Shown: one piece after another, positions 40,906 through 50,170 of the stretch
Position numbering within the stretch: position 1 is the first letter of the stretch
How the letters are laid out: every line of letters starts with the position of its first letter
Assembly (NCBI RefSeq): GCF_003385515.1
Contig: NZ_QNVT01000001.1
Location: 310,001-374,000, forward strand
DNA length: 64,000 nt
Origin: Chryseobacterium pennae
GTDB lineage: Bacteria; Bacteroidota; Bacteroidia; Flavobacteriales; Weeksellaceae
Direction of reading: 5' to 3'
Made by a program: the position numbers and the translations under genes
Notes under the pieces: model-generated
Database searches by the model: none
What the model was told of the DNA's origin: nothing
Seen by the model: the letters and a program-made list of their open reading frames with translations, nothing else

Positions 40906-41800
40906 AATCGGAACAAGAAATTCCGCACTTGCACTTTGGCAGGCTAGAGAGGTTGCAAGGCACCTTCAGAACAACAATTATTTAACGGAGATTGTTCCTA
41001 TCGTTTCTTCTGGCGATAAGAATCTTAATCAGCCTTTATACTCATTAGGAATCACCGGGGTTTTCACAAGAGACCTTGATACTGCCTTATTGAATGATGA
41101 AATAGATATTGCTGTTCACTCTTTAAAAGATGTTCCTACCCTGTTACCTCAGAATATTGAGATGATCTCCTATCTTGAAAGAGACTTTCCACAGGACATT
41201 CTCATCAGAAAAGAATCAGCCAGAAATAAAGAACTTCATGAACTGAGACTTGCCACAAGCAGCCTGAGAAGAAGAGCTTTCTGGTTAAGACATTTTCCGA
41301 ATACTGAGTTTTCTGATATCCGAGGAAATATCCAGACCCGTCTTCAAAAGCTTGAAGATGGAAATTTTGATGCGACCATTCTATCTTTGGCAGGGATCAA
41401 AAGAATGAAAATGGAAATTGATTACGAAATGCTTCCGGTCATGATTTCAGCCCCATCTCAGGGTGTTATTGCCGTAGCAGGACATTCCGACAAACCGGAA
41501 ATCAATGAAATACTGAAACAGATCAATCACAAACCTACCCAGATCTGTGTAGAAATTGAACGAAACTTCCTTAGCACTTTAGAAGGAGGATGTACAGCAC
41601 CTATCGGAGCTTTTGCCGAAATTATTGAGGATCAGATCCGCTTTGTAGCCTCACTTTGTTCTCTTGATGGTAAAAACTGTATTGCCATTGATGAAAATTT
41701 CGAATACAATCCGGAAGAAAATTTTGGAGAAAAATTCGCAAAGGTAGTGCTGGAAAACGGAGGAAAAGAATTGATGGCTGAAATCAAAAGCCAGATCTAA
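40892..41800 (+). CDS. hemC: Hydroxymethylbilane synthase
   Basis: A 302-residue porphobilinogen deaminase starting MKSIRIGTRNSALALWQA. It builds hydroxymethylbilane from four porphobilinogens on a dipyrromethane cofactor bound to the Cys of E-G-G-C-T-A-P-I-G (about 233). The catalytic Asp region is H-S-L-K-D-V-P-T (about 76-83), and R-R-R-A-F-W-L-R supplies substrate-binding arginines. The ATG at 40892 lies within the end of hemA. Assignment secure. Confidence 0.95.
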   Translation: MKSIRIGTRNSALALWQAREVARHLQNNNYLTEIVPIVSSGDKNLNQPLYSLGITGVFTRDLDTALLNDEIDIAVHSLKDVPTLLPQNIEMISYLERDFPQDILIRKESARNKELHELRLATSSLRRRAFWLRHFPNTEFSDIRGNIQTRLQKLEDGNFDATILSLAGIKRMKMEIDYEMLPVMISAPSQGVIAVAGHSDKPEINEILKQINHKPTQICVEIERNFLSTLEGGCTAPIGAFAEIIEDQIRFVASLCSLDGKNCIAIDENFEYNPEENFGEKFAKVVLENGGKELMAEIKSQI

Positions 41801-41858
41801 GATAATTTAGATTTCCAATTTCTTTTAACTGTATTTTTCATCTTCTAATCCAACAGAC

Positions 41859-42542
41859 ATGAAAATCTTATTTACCAAAAATATAGACCAAACCATTATA
41901 TCCAAAGAATTAGGAGAGGATATCTCGGTTGACTGTGTTGAGGTGATTAAGACCAAGCCTATTCTGATCAGCCCCTTTGATCTGAAAAACTATTCCCTGA
42001 TTTTTACCAGCGTGAATGGTGTAGCTTCATTTTTCAAAAACAGGTTTAAGCCTAATGAAAATTTCACGGCTAAAAACTATAACAAGATCTACTGTGTTGG
42101 TGAAAAGACAAAAAAAGCATTAAGAAAGCACGGATTTGGAACTTTTAAAGTCTTAAAAAATGCTGAAACTCTTTCCAGATTTATCATCGGGAACTGCCAG
42201 CATGAGCAATTTCTCCACTTCTGTGGTAATCTTGCTATTAATGTACTGGACAAAGATCTTCCTCTGCAAAACATTAAGTATAAAAAAATTACGATCTACA
42301 ATACGGAGGAAACCAATCCTTTAATTCCTGAAAAATATCATGCTGCAGTATTTTTTAGTCCAAGCGGAGTTCGTAGTTTTGCAAAGCAAAATTCCCTGAA
42401 AGAGATGAAGCTGTTTTCCATTGGAGAAACTACATCCGGGGAATTGAGAAATTATACTCACGAGAATATTTTCACGTCCGAAGAAAACACGCTGAATTCT
42501 ATATTCGAGCTGATAAGACGGGAAATCGTGAGCAAACTTTAG
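41859..42542 (+). CDS. hemD: Uroporphyrinogen-III synthase
   Basis: A 227-residue protein between hemC and hemE. HemD sequences diverge strongly; this one shows the expected two-lobed pattern and blocks such as L-I-F-T-S-V-N-G-V-A-S-F-F (about 49-60), Y-C-V-G-E-K-T (about 78-84) and F-S-P-S-G-V-R-S-F (about 165-173). It closes and inverts ring D of hydroxymethylbilane. The 58-base gap to hemC and the operon order support the call as much as the sequence does. Confidence 0.88.
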   Translation: MKILFTKNIDQTIISKELGEDISVDCVEVIKTKPILISPFDLKNYSLIFTSVNGVASFFKNRFKPNENFTAKNYNKIYCVGEKTKKALRKHGFGTFKVLKNAETLSRFIIGNCQHEQFLHFCGNLAINVLDKDLPLQNIKYKKITIYNTEETNPLIPEKYHAAVFFSPSGVRSFAKQNSLKEMKLFSIGETTSGELRNYTHENIFTSEENTLNSIFELIRREIVSKL

Positions 42543-42588
42543 AATATCTGTTACCGGATTTAGACGGTGATATTAGTTTAAATAGATT

Positions 42589-43620
42589 ATGATAAAAAAC
42601 GACCTATATTTAAAAGCACTTCGCGGAGAAACCGTTGAAAGACCTCCTGTCTGGATGATGAGGCAGGCTGGAAGATATCTGCCGGAATTCATTGCCTTAA
42701 GAGACAAATACGATTTCTTTACAAGATGTCAAACGCCTGAACTTGCTGCAGAGATTACGATGCAGCCTATCCGCAGATTTCCTTTAGATGCGGCGATCCT
42801 GTTTTCTGATATTTTGGTAGTGCCACAGGCTATGGGAATCGATTTCAAAATGAAAGAATCCGTTGGTCCATGGTTGGATACTCCGATCAGAACAATGGAA
42901 CAGGTTCAGAATATTGTGACTCCGGACGTGAATGATACTTTAGGTTACGTTTTTGATGCTATTGAACTTACTCTACAGAAATTAGACAACGACATTCCAT
43001 TGATCGGCTTTGCCGGATCTCCATGGACAATTCTTTGCTACTGCGTAGAAGGAAAAGGAAGTAAAGCTTTTGATATTGCTAAATCTTTCTGTTTCCAACA
43101 ACCTGAAGCAGCTCATTTATTACTTCAGAAGATTACTGATACTACGATTGCCTACCTTAAGAGAAAGGTAGAAAAAGGAGTTTCTGCTGTACAGGTTTTT
43201 GATTCATGGGGCGGAATGCTTTCTCCAACTGACTATCAGGAATTCTCATGGCAGTACATCAATCAGATCGTTGAAGCATTAAGCCCACTTACCCATGTGG
43301 TAGTATTCGGAAAAGGATGCTGGTTTGCATTGGAAGATATGACGATGTCTAAAGCTTCCGCTCTTGGTGTTGACTGGACCATTAAGCCGGAATTCGCAAG
43401 AACATTGACAAACCACACGATGACACTACAAGGAAACTTTGATCCTGCCAGATTACATTCAACTCCTGAAACCATCAAGAAAATGGTAAATGAAATGATT
43501 AACCGTTTCGGAAAGGACAGATATATCGCCAACTTAGGGCATGGAATTCTCCCTAATGTTCCTGTTGAAAATGCTGAAGCATTCATCAGAGCGGTGGTTG
43601 ACTGGAAACCAACTTTATAA
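42589..43620 (+). CDS. hemE: Uroporphyrinogen decarboxylase
   Basis: A 343-residue enzyme removing four carboxyl groups from uroporphyrinogen III to give coproporphyrinogen III. The signature [14 protein letters not shown] (about 20-33) and the catalytic Asp in F-S-D-I-L (about 66-71) are present, as is the C-terminal G-N-L-G-H-G-I-type block (here A-N-L-G-H-G-I-L-P). Last gene of the hemACDE cluster, followed by a shared terminator. Assignment secure. Confidence 0.96.
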   Translation: MIKNDLYLKALRGETVERPPVWMMRQAGRYLPEFIALRDKYDFFTRCQTPELAAEITMQPIRRFPLDAAILFSDILVVPQAMGIDFKMKESVGPWLDTPIRTMEQVQNIVTPDVNDTLGYVFDAIELTLQKLDNDIPLIGFAGSPWTILCYCVEGKGSKAFDIAKSFCFQQPEAAHLLLQKITDTTIAYLKRKVEKGVSAVQVFDSWGGMLSPTDYQEFSWQYINQIVEALSPLTHVVVFGKGCWFALEDMTMSKASALGVDWTIKPEFARTLTNHTMTLQGNFDPARLHSTPETIKKMVNEMINRFGKDRYIANLGHGILPNVPVENAEAFIRAVVDWKPTL

Positions 43621-43658
43621 ACACAAAATCAATCTTCACACCGAAGATTTACGATAAT

Positions 43659-43694
43659 AAAAGAAGCCCTATCATTACTGACAGGGCTTCTTTT
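43659..43694. terminator. Bidirectional terminator hemE/sufS
   Basis: AAAAGAAGCCCT (43659-43670) pairs with AGGGCTTCTTTT (43683-43694), T- and A-rich on both sides, between convergent hemE and sufS. Confidence 0.85.
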
Positions 43695-43716
43695 ATATGT
43701 TTGGTTTTAAATAGTA

Positions 43717-44937
43717 CTAACTCAACATTCGTTGTGCTTTTTTCACTCCTTCTACCAGAAGATCAATTTCCTCAAAGGTATTATAAACCGCAAAACTTGC
43801 TCTTACCGTTCCAGCAATATTGAAAAATTCCATGATGGGCTGCGTACAGTGATGCCCTGTTCTTACAGCAATACCCATTTTATCCAGAATCATTCCTACA
43901 TCAGAAGAAATCCCGACTCCTTCAAGATTAAAAGAAACAACACCTGTTCTCTTCGCTTTCTCGCCATATACTTTCAATCCTTCAATTTCCAAAAGATGTC
44001 TTTGAGCGTATTCCAATAAAGCATTTTCATGGTTCTGAATATTCTCATGCCCTACTCTGTTCATAAAATCAACAGCTGCTCCCAAAGCAATATTTCCACC
44101 TACATTTGGCGTTCCTGCTTCATATTTAAATGGAAGTCCTGCATAAGTTGTTTTATCAAAAGAACATGTTGCAATCATCTCTCCTCCTCCATGGAATGGC
44201 GGCAAAGCTTCTAATATTTCACGTTTTCCGTATAAAATACCTGTTCCCATCGGAGCATACATTTTATGTCCTGAGAATACAAAGAAATCACAATCTAATT
44301 TCTGAACATCAATATTGAAATGAGGTGCAGACTGAGCCCCATCAATAACGATATAGGCATCCGTATTTTTTCTTGTTCTCGCGATGATTTCCTCAATAGG
44401 ATTTACAATTCCCAATGCATTAGAAACCTGATTTACAGAAACTACTTTTGTTTTTTCACTTAAAAATTTATCAAAATAATCTAACTGAAGAATACCATTT
44501 TCATCAATAGGAATTACCCGAAGTTTTGCTCCTGTTCTTTCACAAAGCAATTGCCATGGAACAATATTGGAATGATGCTCCAGATAAGAAATGATAATCT
44601 CATCGTCTTTTTGCAATTTTTGCGTTAGAATATAAGAGATAAGGTTCAGTCCTTCTGTTGTTCCTTTTGTAAAAATTACTTCAAAGTCATGTTCAGCATT
44701 AATGAATTTCTGGATCTTTCTTCTGGAAAGTTCCATTTCTTCTGTTGCCAATTGGCTTAATGTATGAATTCCTCTGTGAACATTTGCATTAAGTTCCGTA
44801 TAATATGCGTGACAGACTTCCAAAACCGAATTTGGCTTTTGAGATGTAGCTGCATTATCCAGATAAACCAACGGCTTACCATTCACTTCTCTGTCCAATA
44901 TAGAAAACTGGCTTCTTATTTCCTGAATGTCAAACAT
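43717..44937 (-). CDS. sufS: Cysteine desulfurase, SufS type
   Basis: A 406-residue PLP enzyme that takes sulfur from cysteine for Fe-S cluster assembly. It has the group II (SufS/CsdA) pattern: Y-L-D-N-A-A-T-S-Q-K-P (about 25-35), E-H-H-S-N-I-V-P-W (about 121-129), the PLP-binding Lys in F-S-G-H-K-M-Y (about 222-228) and the catalytic Cys in R-T-G-H-H-C-T-Q-P (about 357-365). No sufBCD or sufE lies beside it in this window. Assignment secure as a family; group II by motifs. Confidence 0.93.
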   Translation of the reverse strand: MFDIQEIRSQFSILDREVNGKPLVYLDNAATSQKPNSVLEVCHAYYTELNANVHRGIHTLSQLATEEMELSRRKIQKFINAEHDFEVIFTKGTTEGLNLISYILTQKLQKDDEIIISYLEHHSNIVPWQLLCERTGAKLRVIPIDENGILQLDYFDKFLSEKTKVVSVNQVSNALGIVNPIEEIIARTRKNTDAYIVIDGAQSAPHFNIDVQKLDCDFFVFSGHKMYAPMGTGILYGKREILEALPPFHGGGEMIATCSFDKTTYAGLPFKYEAGTPNVGGNIALGAAVDFMNRVGHENIQNHENALLEYAQRHLLEIEGLKVYGEKAKRTGVVSFNLEGVGISSDVGMILDKMGIAVRTGHHCTQPIMEFFNIAGTVRASFAVYNTFEEIDLLVEGVKKAQRMLS

Positions 44938-45093
44938 TTATTTATTTTTTAAATTAAGACGTCCTTATTTAGAACTCTTCAAATTTACGGCTTTTTTTTC
45001 GAAAGGAAGCATCCGGTCACAAGCTGATACTTGTCAGTTAATAGAAATATTCAATGATATCACATGAATAAAACTGATATAGATTGAAAAGCA

Positions 45094-45122
45094 CAAAAAA
45101 ACCTGCCAAAAATTTGACAGGT
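45094..45122 (-). terminator. Terminator of rplY
   Basis: On the minus strand ACCTGTC/GGCAGGT form a stem (45116-45122 with 45101-45107, one G-U pair) followed by seven T. Confidence 0.7.
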
Positions 45123-45146
45123 CTTATATCATTAAATAAGCAATAC

Positions 45147-45800
45147 TTATTCTGCAGATTTTTCTTCTGTTGTTGGAACATCAGGAGATTGAGTTGCAAC
45201 TTCTTCTGCTTCTTCTTCATCTTCTTCATCCATTGCAGCAGCACCACCTTTCATTGCATTTCTAGACATCTTAACAGCAACTACTACTGCATTGTCTGGG
45301 TGCACGAAAGAATATCCTTCTGTTTTGATACCACCTACATAAAGTTTGTTACCAATTCTTAATGGAGTAACATCAACAACGATTTCGTCAGGTAGGTTAG
45401 CAGGGATAGCTTTTACTTTTAGCTTTCTGAAAGACTGACGTAAAACACCACCAGAAACAACACCTTTAGAACGTCCTGTAATTCTTACCGGAACCTCCAT
45501 AACAACTGGCTTGTCTTCAGATAATTGATAAAAGTCAATGTGAAGAATTTTGTCAGTAATTGGGTGGAACTGAATATCCTGAAGAACTGCTGGAATTGTT
45601 TTTCCGTCAACTTCAATAGATACCGTGTGTGCTTCAGGAGTGTATACTAACCCTTTGAAAGCTTTCTCTTCAGCAGAGAAGTTTAAAGGTGCTTCACCTC
45701 CATAAACAACACAAGGAACTAATTCAGCATCACGTAAAGCTTTTGTAGACTTTTTGCCCACGCTTTCTCTTTTTGTACCTTGAATTGTAATAGATTTCAT
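45147..45800 (-). CDS. rplY: 50S ribosomal protein L25/general stress protein Ctc
   Basis: A 217-residue L25 of the long (Ctc) form, which binds 5S rRNA. The N-terminal L25 domain (about 1-95) opens [11 protein letters not shown] and contains [10 protein letters not shown], with H-I-D-F-Y-Q-L at its end. The C-terminal TL5 domain follows (about 100-185). The last 30 residues are an acidic tail rich in Glu, common in Bacteroidetes. It follows prs with a 55-base gap, the usual prs-rplY pairing. Assignment secure. Confidence 0.94.
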   Translation of the reverse strand: MKSITIQGTKRESVGKKSTKALRDAELVPCVVYGGEAPLNFSAEEKAFKGLVYTPEAHTVSIEVDGKTIPAVLQDIQFHPITDKILHIDFYQLSEDKPVVMEVPVRITGRSKGVVSGGVLRQSFRKLKVKAIPANLPDEIVVDVTPLRIGNKLYVGGIKTEGYSFVHPDNAVVVAVKMSRNAMKGGAAAMDEEDEEEAEEVATQSPDVPTTEEKSAE

Positions 45801-45855
45801 TTATAAAAATTTAAAAAATTGTTCTTAATTTAATCTGCAAACTATTTAAAATCAA

Positions 45856-46794
45856 TTAAATAACAAACTTGCTACTGATTGATTTGTGCTCATGAACCAT
45901 TGTCATAACGTCCGCAAATAATGGGGCGCAAGATAGCACTTTTATTTTAGATGACAAATTATTTTTAACAGGAATTGAGTCAGTTACAATAACTTCCAGA
46001 ATTTTTGAGTTCTCAATATTCTCGTAAGCTTTCCCTGAAAGCACTCCATGAGTCGCCATAGCTCTTACAGTTTTTGCTCCTTTCTCGATCAGGATATCCG
46101 CTGCTTTACAAAGCGTACCCGCTGTATCGATCATGTCATCAATAAGAATCACATTCTTACCTGTTACATCTCCAATAAGGAACATTTCTTCTACAACGTT
46201 GGCCTTTTTTCTTTCCTTGTAAGCAATTACTACCTCTGCCCCTAGGTGACCTGCATAGTTTTTTGCTCTTTTTGCACCTCCCATATCCGGAGAAGCAATG
46301 GTAAGATTGTCAAGATGTAAAGATTTGATGTAATCAACAAAGATTGAAGAAGCATACAGATGATCTACCGGAATTTCGAAGAACCCCTGAATCTGATCTG
46401 CATGAAGATCCATTGTCATCACTCTTGTTGCTCCTGCTGCTGTAAGAAGATTCGCAACTAACTTAGCACCGATCGGCGCTCTTGGTTTGTCTTTTCTGTC
46501 CTGTCTGGCAAGTCCGAAGTAAGGAATTACAACGGTAATGCTCTTTGCAGAAGCTCTTTTCGCTGCATCAATCATTAGAAGAAGTTCTAAAAGATTGTCT
46601 GCAGGAGGGAATGTAGATCCGATTAGGAAAACTCTTCCTCCTCTTACGGATTCGTCCAAAACAGGCTCAAATTCACCATCGCTGAACTCCTGAAAGTTGA
46701 TTTTCCCTAATTCTTTCCCATAATGTTGGGCAATTTTCTCTGCCAAGTCCCTGCTGGTTCTTGTACAAAATAGATAACTTAACTGATCGGCCAT
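45856..46794 (-). CDS. prs: Ribose-phosphate pyrophosphokinase
   Basis: A 312-residue enzyme making PRPP from ribose 5-phosphate and ATP, the precursor of purines, pyrimidines, His, Trp and NAD. Motifs include F-S-D-G-E (about 37-41), R-Q-D-R-K-D-K-P-R-A-P-I (about 98-109), the divalent-cation block M-D-L-H-A-D-Q-I-Q-G-F-F-E-I-P (about 130-144) and the PRPP loop I-D-D-M-I-D-T-A-G-T (about 221-230). Class I by length and motifs. It heads the prs-rplY unit. Assignment secure. Confidence 0.96.
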   Translation of the reverse strand: MADQLSYLFCTRTSRDLAEKIAQHYGKELGKINFQEFSDGEFEPVLDESVRGGRVFLIGSTFPPADNLLELLLMIDAAKRASAKSITVVIPYFGLARQDRKDKPRAPIGAKLVANLLTAAGATRVMTMDLHADQIQGFFEIPVDHLYASSIFVDYIKSLHLDNLTIASPDMGGAKRAKNYAGHLGAEVVIAYKERKKANVVEEMFLIGDVTGKNVILIDDMIDTAGTLCKAADILIEKGAKTVRAMATHGVLSGKAYENIENSKILEVIVTDSIPVKNNLSSKIKVLSCAPLFADVMTMVHEHKSISSKFVI

Positions 46795-46829
46795 TTTTAC
46801 TTTTTAAAAGATTTTGCAAATTTAAAAAA

Positions 46830-46856
46830 AAACCACAAGATTTACTCTTGTGGTTT
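46830..46856 (-). terminator. Terminator of the SGNH lipoprotein gene
   Basis: AAACCACAAGA (46830-46840) pairs with TCTTGTGGTTT (46846-46856), loop TTTAC; on the minus strand a T-run follows. Confidence 0.85.
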
Positions 46857-46879
46857 CTAAGTTTTTATTTAATCAATAA

Positions 46880-48439
46880 TTATGGTAATGTAACTCCTGA
46901 ATAATTATTAGGATTTACAAGAGGTATAGACGAATTATAAGTTGAATTAATAGCACTGATAAATTCGTTAGCAATTACACCGTATCCTCTACCTGTTAAG
47001 TGTACTCCATCCAGTGAGAATGCACCTCCGGATACAAATTTAGCTGTATATTTTACCCCATCCCAAGAAATACCGGAATCGTCTGCCAGCTTCTTAAGTT
47101 TAGCATTTGCATCTACAAAAGCATATCCTTTAGCTGTAGCTGCTGCTTTAATCACAACATTATAAGCATCAATAGCGTCATTGATCTCCTTAATTTCAGA
47201 TGGGATCAGAACATATTTGTCTGCAAACGGGTAAGAAACCCCTCTAGCACCAAGAGATGCCGGAATTCCTGCAGGAAGAGCAGTTTCCACTGAACCGATC
47301 GCAGCCTTGGTAGTTAAAGGAATAAGATCTCCTGATTTTGCCTGTCTAGCCTGTCCGTAAGTAGCACCAAGATAAGGAGCAAGCATTACTAATGTTGGAT
47401 TTCCTGAATTGGCCGCAGCAACAGTAATCTGTGCACCCAGATTTGTAATACTTTCGTCTTTAATCAGCAATGGATTCGCAGCAGATTTAGAAAGTGGTTT
47501 AATTCTGTCTCCTGCTCCTAATCCTGCTAAAATCTGACTTAACGGGCCATATACATTTTTATTCAAATCATCAATTGTAGCCTCTCCTACAGCAACATTT
47601 CCTTTTCCTAACACTGCAGCAGTTAAAGGATTTGTTGGTATTGTTGTCAGAGAAGGAATAGAAGTTACACTTGGAATATTTGCAATAACTCCTTTCGCTT
47701 TTGTTGCATCAATTTTAGAAATCAACAGATCATAATATGTTTTAAACTGAGCTGGAGGCGTTAAAGTTTCAACAGAACTGTCTGCACCTGCCAAAGCATA
47801 TAATAAAGCATCATTATTTCCTATCCATAGAGAGAAGAAAGTAGGATTTTGACTTACAAAATCATCAATCACAGATACAGTAGGGGATGAAGCAAATCTT
47901 ACAAAATAAGGGTTTGCCGTCTTAGGTATAATTCCTGCAACATCACCATATTTAGGAGCTAATAAATGAGCTACTTTTGCTCCCGGAACTCCCATATTAT
48001 TAAAAGGTCCTTTAAGAACTGTATTAACCAAGTTTGCCGCTTTATTATCATTGATATTACTTATATCAGGAGCTCCATCAACAAAACCTTTTATATAAAG
48101 CTTTGTATCTTGAATTTGGGGAGTAACACCAGGTGCAACAGCCAGAAGCAATCCTCCGTTATTATCACCCATTAAAGGCTGCCTGAAGTCTCCACCTCCT
48201 ACAAGTTTCATTTGCTGAGCCATCATTGACGGATAAGATTCATTCTGCCCATCTACATAAAGAGCACCGTCTCTATATCCGGAAGTAAGTGAATTTCCTA
48301 ACGCAACATATTTTGAGAAATCAGCATTCCCTTTTGAAGGTTGTATATCTTTTACATCCGTATCAAAATCAGTCTTACAGCTTGTTACGGTAAAAAGAAG
48401 TGCAGAAACTGCTATTGTTGATATTATAATTTTTTTCAT
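46880..48439 (-). CDS. SGNH/GDSL-type hydrolase lipoprotein
   Basis: A 519-residue lipoprotein (lipobox V-T-S-C, Cys21). SGNH blocks can be followed: block I G-N-S-L-T-S-G (about 48-54, with the nucleophile Ser in the GxSxT position), block III I-G-N-N-D (about 207-211) and block V D-G-V-H-L-T (about 477-482, catalytic Asp and His). A long Ala/Pro-rich insert lies between blocks III and V. It probably hydrolyses an ester in the outer membrane; the gene lies ten bases after the FadL-like porin gene on the same strand, suggesting a lipid uptake or processing unit. Substrate unknown. Confidence 0.85.
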   Translation of the reverse strand: MKKIIISTIAVSALLFTVTSCKTDFDTDVKDIQPSKGNADFSKYVALGNSLTSGYRDGALYVDGQNESYPSMMAQQMKLVGGGDFRQPLMGDNNGGLLLAVAPGVTPQIQDTKLYIKGFVDGAPDISNINDNKAANLVNTVLKGPFNNMGVPGAKVAHLLAPKYGDVAGIIPKTANPYFVRFASSPTVSVIDDFVSQNPTFFSLWIGNNDALLYALAGADSSVETLTPPAQFKTYYDLLISKIDATKAKGVIANIPSVTSIPSLTTIPTNPLTAAVLGKGNVAVGEATIDDLNKNVYGPLSQILAGLGAGDRIKPLSKSAANPLLIKDESITNLGAQITVAAANSGNPTLVMLAPYLGATYGQARQAKSGDLIPLTTKAAIGSVETALPAGIPASLGARGVSYPFADKYVLIPSEIKEINDAIDAYNVVIKAAATAKGYAFVDANAKLKKLADDSGISWDGVKYTAKFVSGGAFSLDGVHLTGRGYGVIANEFISAINSTYNSSIPLVNPNNYSGVTLP

Positions 48440-48449
48440 AGTCTTTTAA

Positions 48450-49691
48450 TTAAAAAGGGTTATAAGATAAACCTAGACCAAAATAGAACGCTTTTGCCTT
48501 AGCCTGTCCATAGAATCCAAGATTAGCATTGTTCACATTTCTGTACTGAGGCATCGCATATCCTCCTGCAATGTCAATTCCAAACTGTTTTAGCTTAAAT
48601 CCTACTCCACCAGTAATCACATAGGTATCAAAAGAAGGAGTTTCCGGAATAAAGTTTTCGTTAGTATAAGGAGACTCGTCATAATATGCACCTAGACGAC
48701 CGTAAATCATATTAGTGAAAGCATATTGAGTTCCCAATCTGAATGTTTTAGAGTTTTTAAAGTTCTTAGCACTCACAAGAACTGTTGGATCTGATGGGTT
48801 ATTAGGTGCAAGTGGTGCATTCGCAAAATCCAAGACTAACTTACTATATCTCTCCCATCCATGATAGTTGAAATCCGCAGAAACCTGCCATTTTGGAGTC
48901 ACTTTATAAGTTAAACCGATAGTATACTCTTCAACCAACGGAAGTGTTGCTGTGAAACCATCTTGGCCTGCAGCATTTAATTTTAATAATGAATAAGGGG
49001 TCTGAGTTGGGAACTTGAATGTAGCAGTTCCATTATCAGCCTTCATGTCAATTGCTGAACGGTATGCAATACTAACATCCAATTTTGGATCAGGTCTGAA
49101 ATAGAAACCAAAACCATATCCGTGTCCGCTTGCTTTATCGTCATTGATATTTACTTGTCCATTAAATTGTGTCACAGCTTTATCCCAATCTACTTTTCCT
49201 CTTGCATAGATATAACTTGCTCCGAAAGCCAACCAAGGAGCCAGTTTCACAGAAACCATTGGTTGGAAATAATAACTCTTCAGTTCTAATTTCTGTACCA
49301 TTTCCTTACCTTCCCAATTATCCGGCCATTTAATCGTACTTCCGAAAGGTGTTGAAAAGCTAAAACCTACAGATAGATTTTCTATTGGTTTATAAGTAAT
49401 CGCTGCATAGATTGGGGTCCCAAGTGGGTTATCCGTTTCCGTACTCTGCAAAGTATTTAAGTTTTGAAAAGTAACTTTATTACTTGCACCAAATCCTCCC
49501 GCTACTACGCTCAGCTTGGAAGGAATAAATGACATACCTGCCGGGTTGAAGAATGTCACACTTGCATCTTCGGCATGAGCACTAGTATGCGCCATTGCCA
49601 ATTGTTTTACCCCCTGCAAAGAAACTCTGAAGCCTCCTGCGTAAGATAAAACGCCCGCCAATAAAGCAGTTGATACTAATATTTTTTTCAT
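48450..49691 (-). CDS. Outer-membrane transporter, OmpP1/FadL family
   Basis: A 413-residue beta-barrel protein with a signal peptide (MKKILVSTALLAGVLSYA). The FadL marker is F-F-N-P-A-G-M-S-F near residue 46, in the N-terminal plug, followed by the regular pattern of amphipathic strands and ending in an aromatic residue (N-P-F). FadL proteins carry hydrophobic molecules such as fatty acids across the outer membrane. It is followed at ten bases by the SGNH lipoprotein gene. A -7 box lies at 49711-49718. Confidence 0.9.
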   Translation of the reverse strand: MKKILVSTALLAGVLSYAGGFRVSLQGVKQLAMAHTSAHAEDASVTFFNPAGMSFIPSKLSVVAGGFGASNKVTFQNLNTLQSTETDNPLGTPIYAAITYKPIENLSVGFSFSTPFGSTIKWPDNWEGKEMVQKLELKSYYFQPMVSVKLAPWLAFGASYIYARGKVDWDKAVTQFNGQVNINDDKASGHGYGFGFYFRPDPKLDVSIAYRSAIDMKADNGTATFKFPTQTPYSLLKLNAAGQDGFTATLPLVEEYTIGLTYKVTPKWQVSADFNYHGWERYSKLVLDFANAPLAPNNPSDPTVLVSAKNFKNSKTFRLGTQYAFTNMIYGRLGAYYDESPYTNENFIPETPSFDTYVITGGVGFKLKQFGIDIAGGYAMPQYRNVNNANLGFYGQAKAKAFYFGLGLSYNPF

Positions 49692-49710
49692 AGACTATTA
49701 TTATATAACC

Positions 49711-49718
49711 CAAATATA
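49711..49718 (-). promoter_or_regulatory. -7 box of the FadL-like gene
   Basis: Minus-strand TATATTTG, 19 bases before the ATG. The 480-base gap to ricT also holds the palindrome GTTTAATATTAAAC (49872-49885) and no gene. Confidence 0.6.
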
Positions 49719-50140
49719 AAATTATTTTGAATACGTCTGTTAATATTTGCTAACATTTTAAACAATATATAAAAAGAAAACTATGTTTAAAATAACATTC
49801 TAGACATAATAAAGCACAAAGCAATAGTTAACAAACAATTACAAATCAGACTACATGACGCTATTAAAACTGTTTAATATTAAACGATTGTTTAACAAAA
49901 GGAAATCATCACCTTGAAAAAGGTCATAACAGAGTGAAATCTCAAAAAATGTTAAAATTTTGAAAGCAGATTTTTTTGTACCCGTTACAAATTTTAAAAG
50001 CAAAAAAAAGACCTATTGAAAACCCTCTCAACCAGACTTCTTTATTTCTTTAACTTCCCGACTTTACTAAAATACAAAAATGTTTTACCACGAATTCAGG
50101 TTATTTGAGTATTTTAGAATTGCATAAAGATAAAAATACA

Positions 50141-50148
50141 TAAATTTG
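50141..50148 (+). promoter_or_regulatory. -7 box of ricT
   Basis: TAAATTTG, 22 bases before the ricT ATG at 50171. Confidence 0.65.
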
Positions 50149-50170
50149 CAAGATTATAAATAATAGTAAT

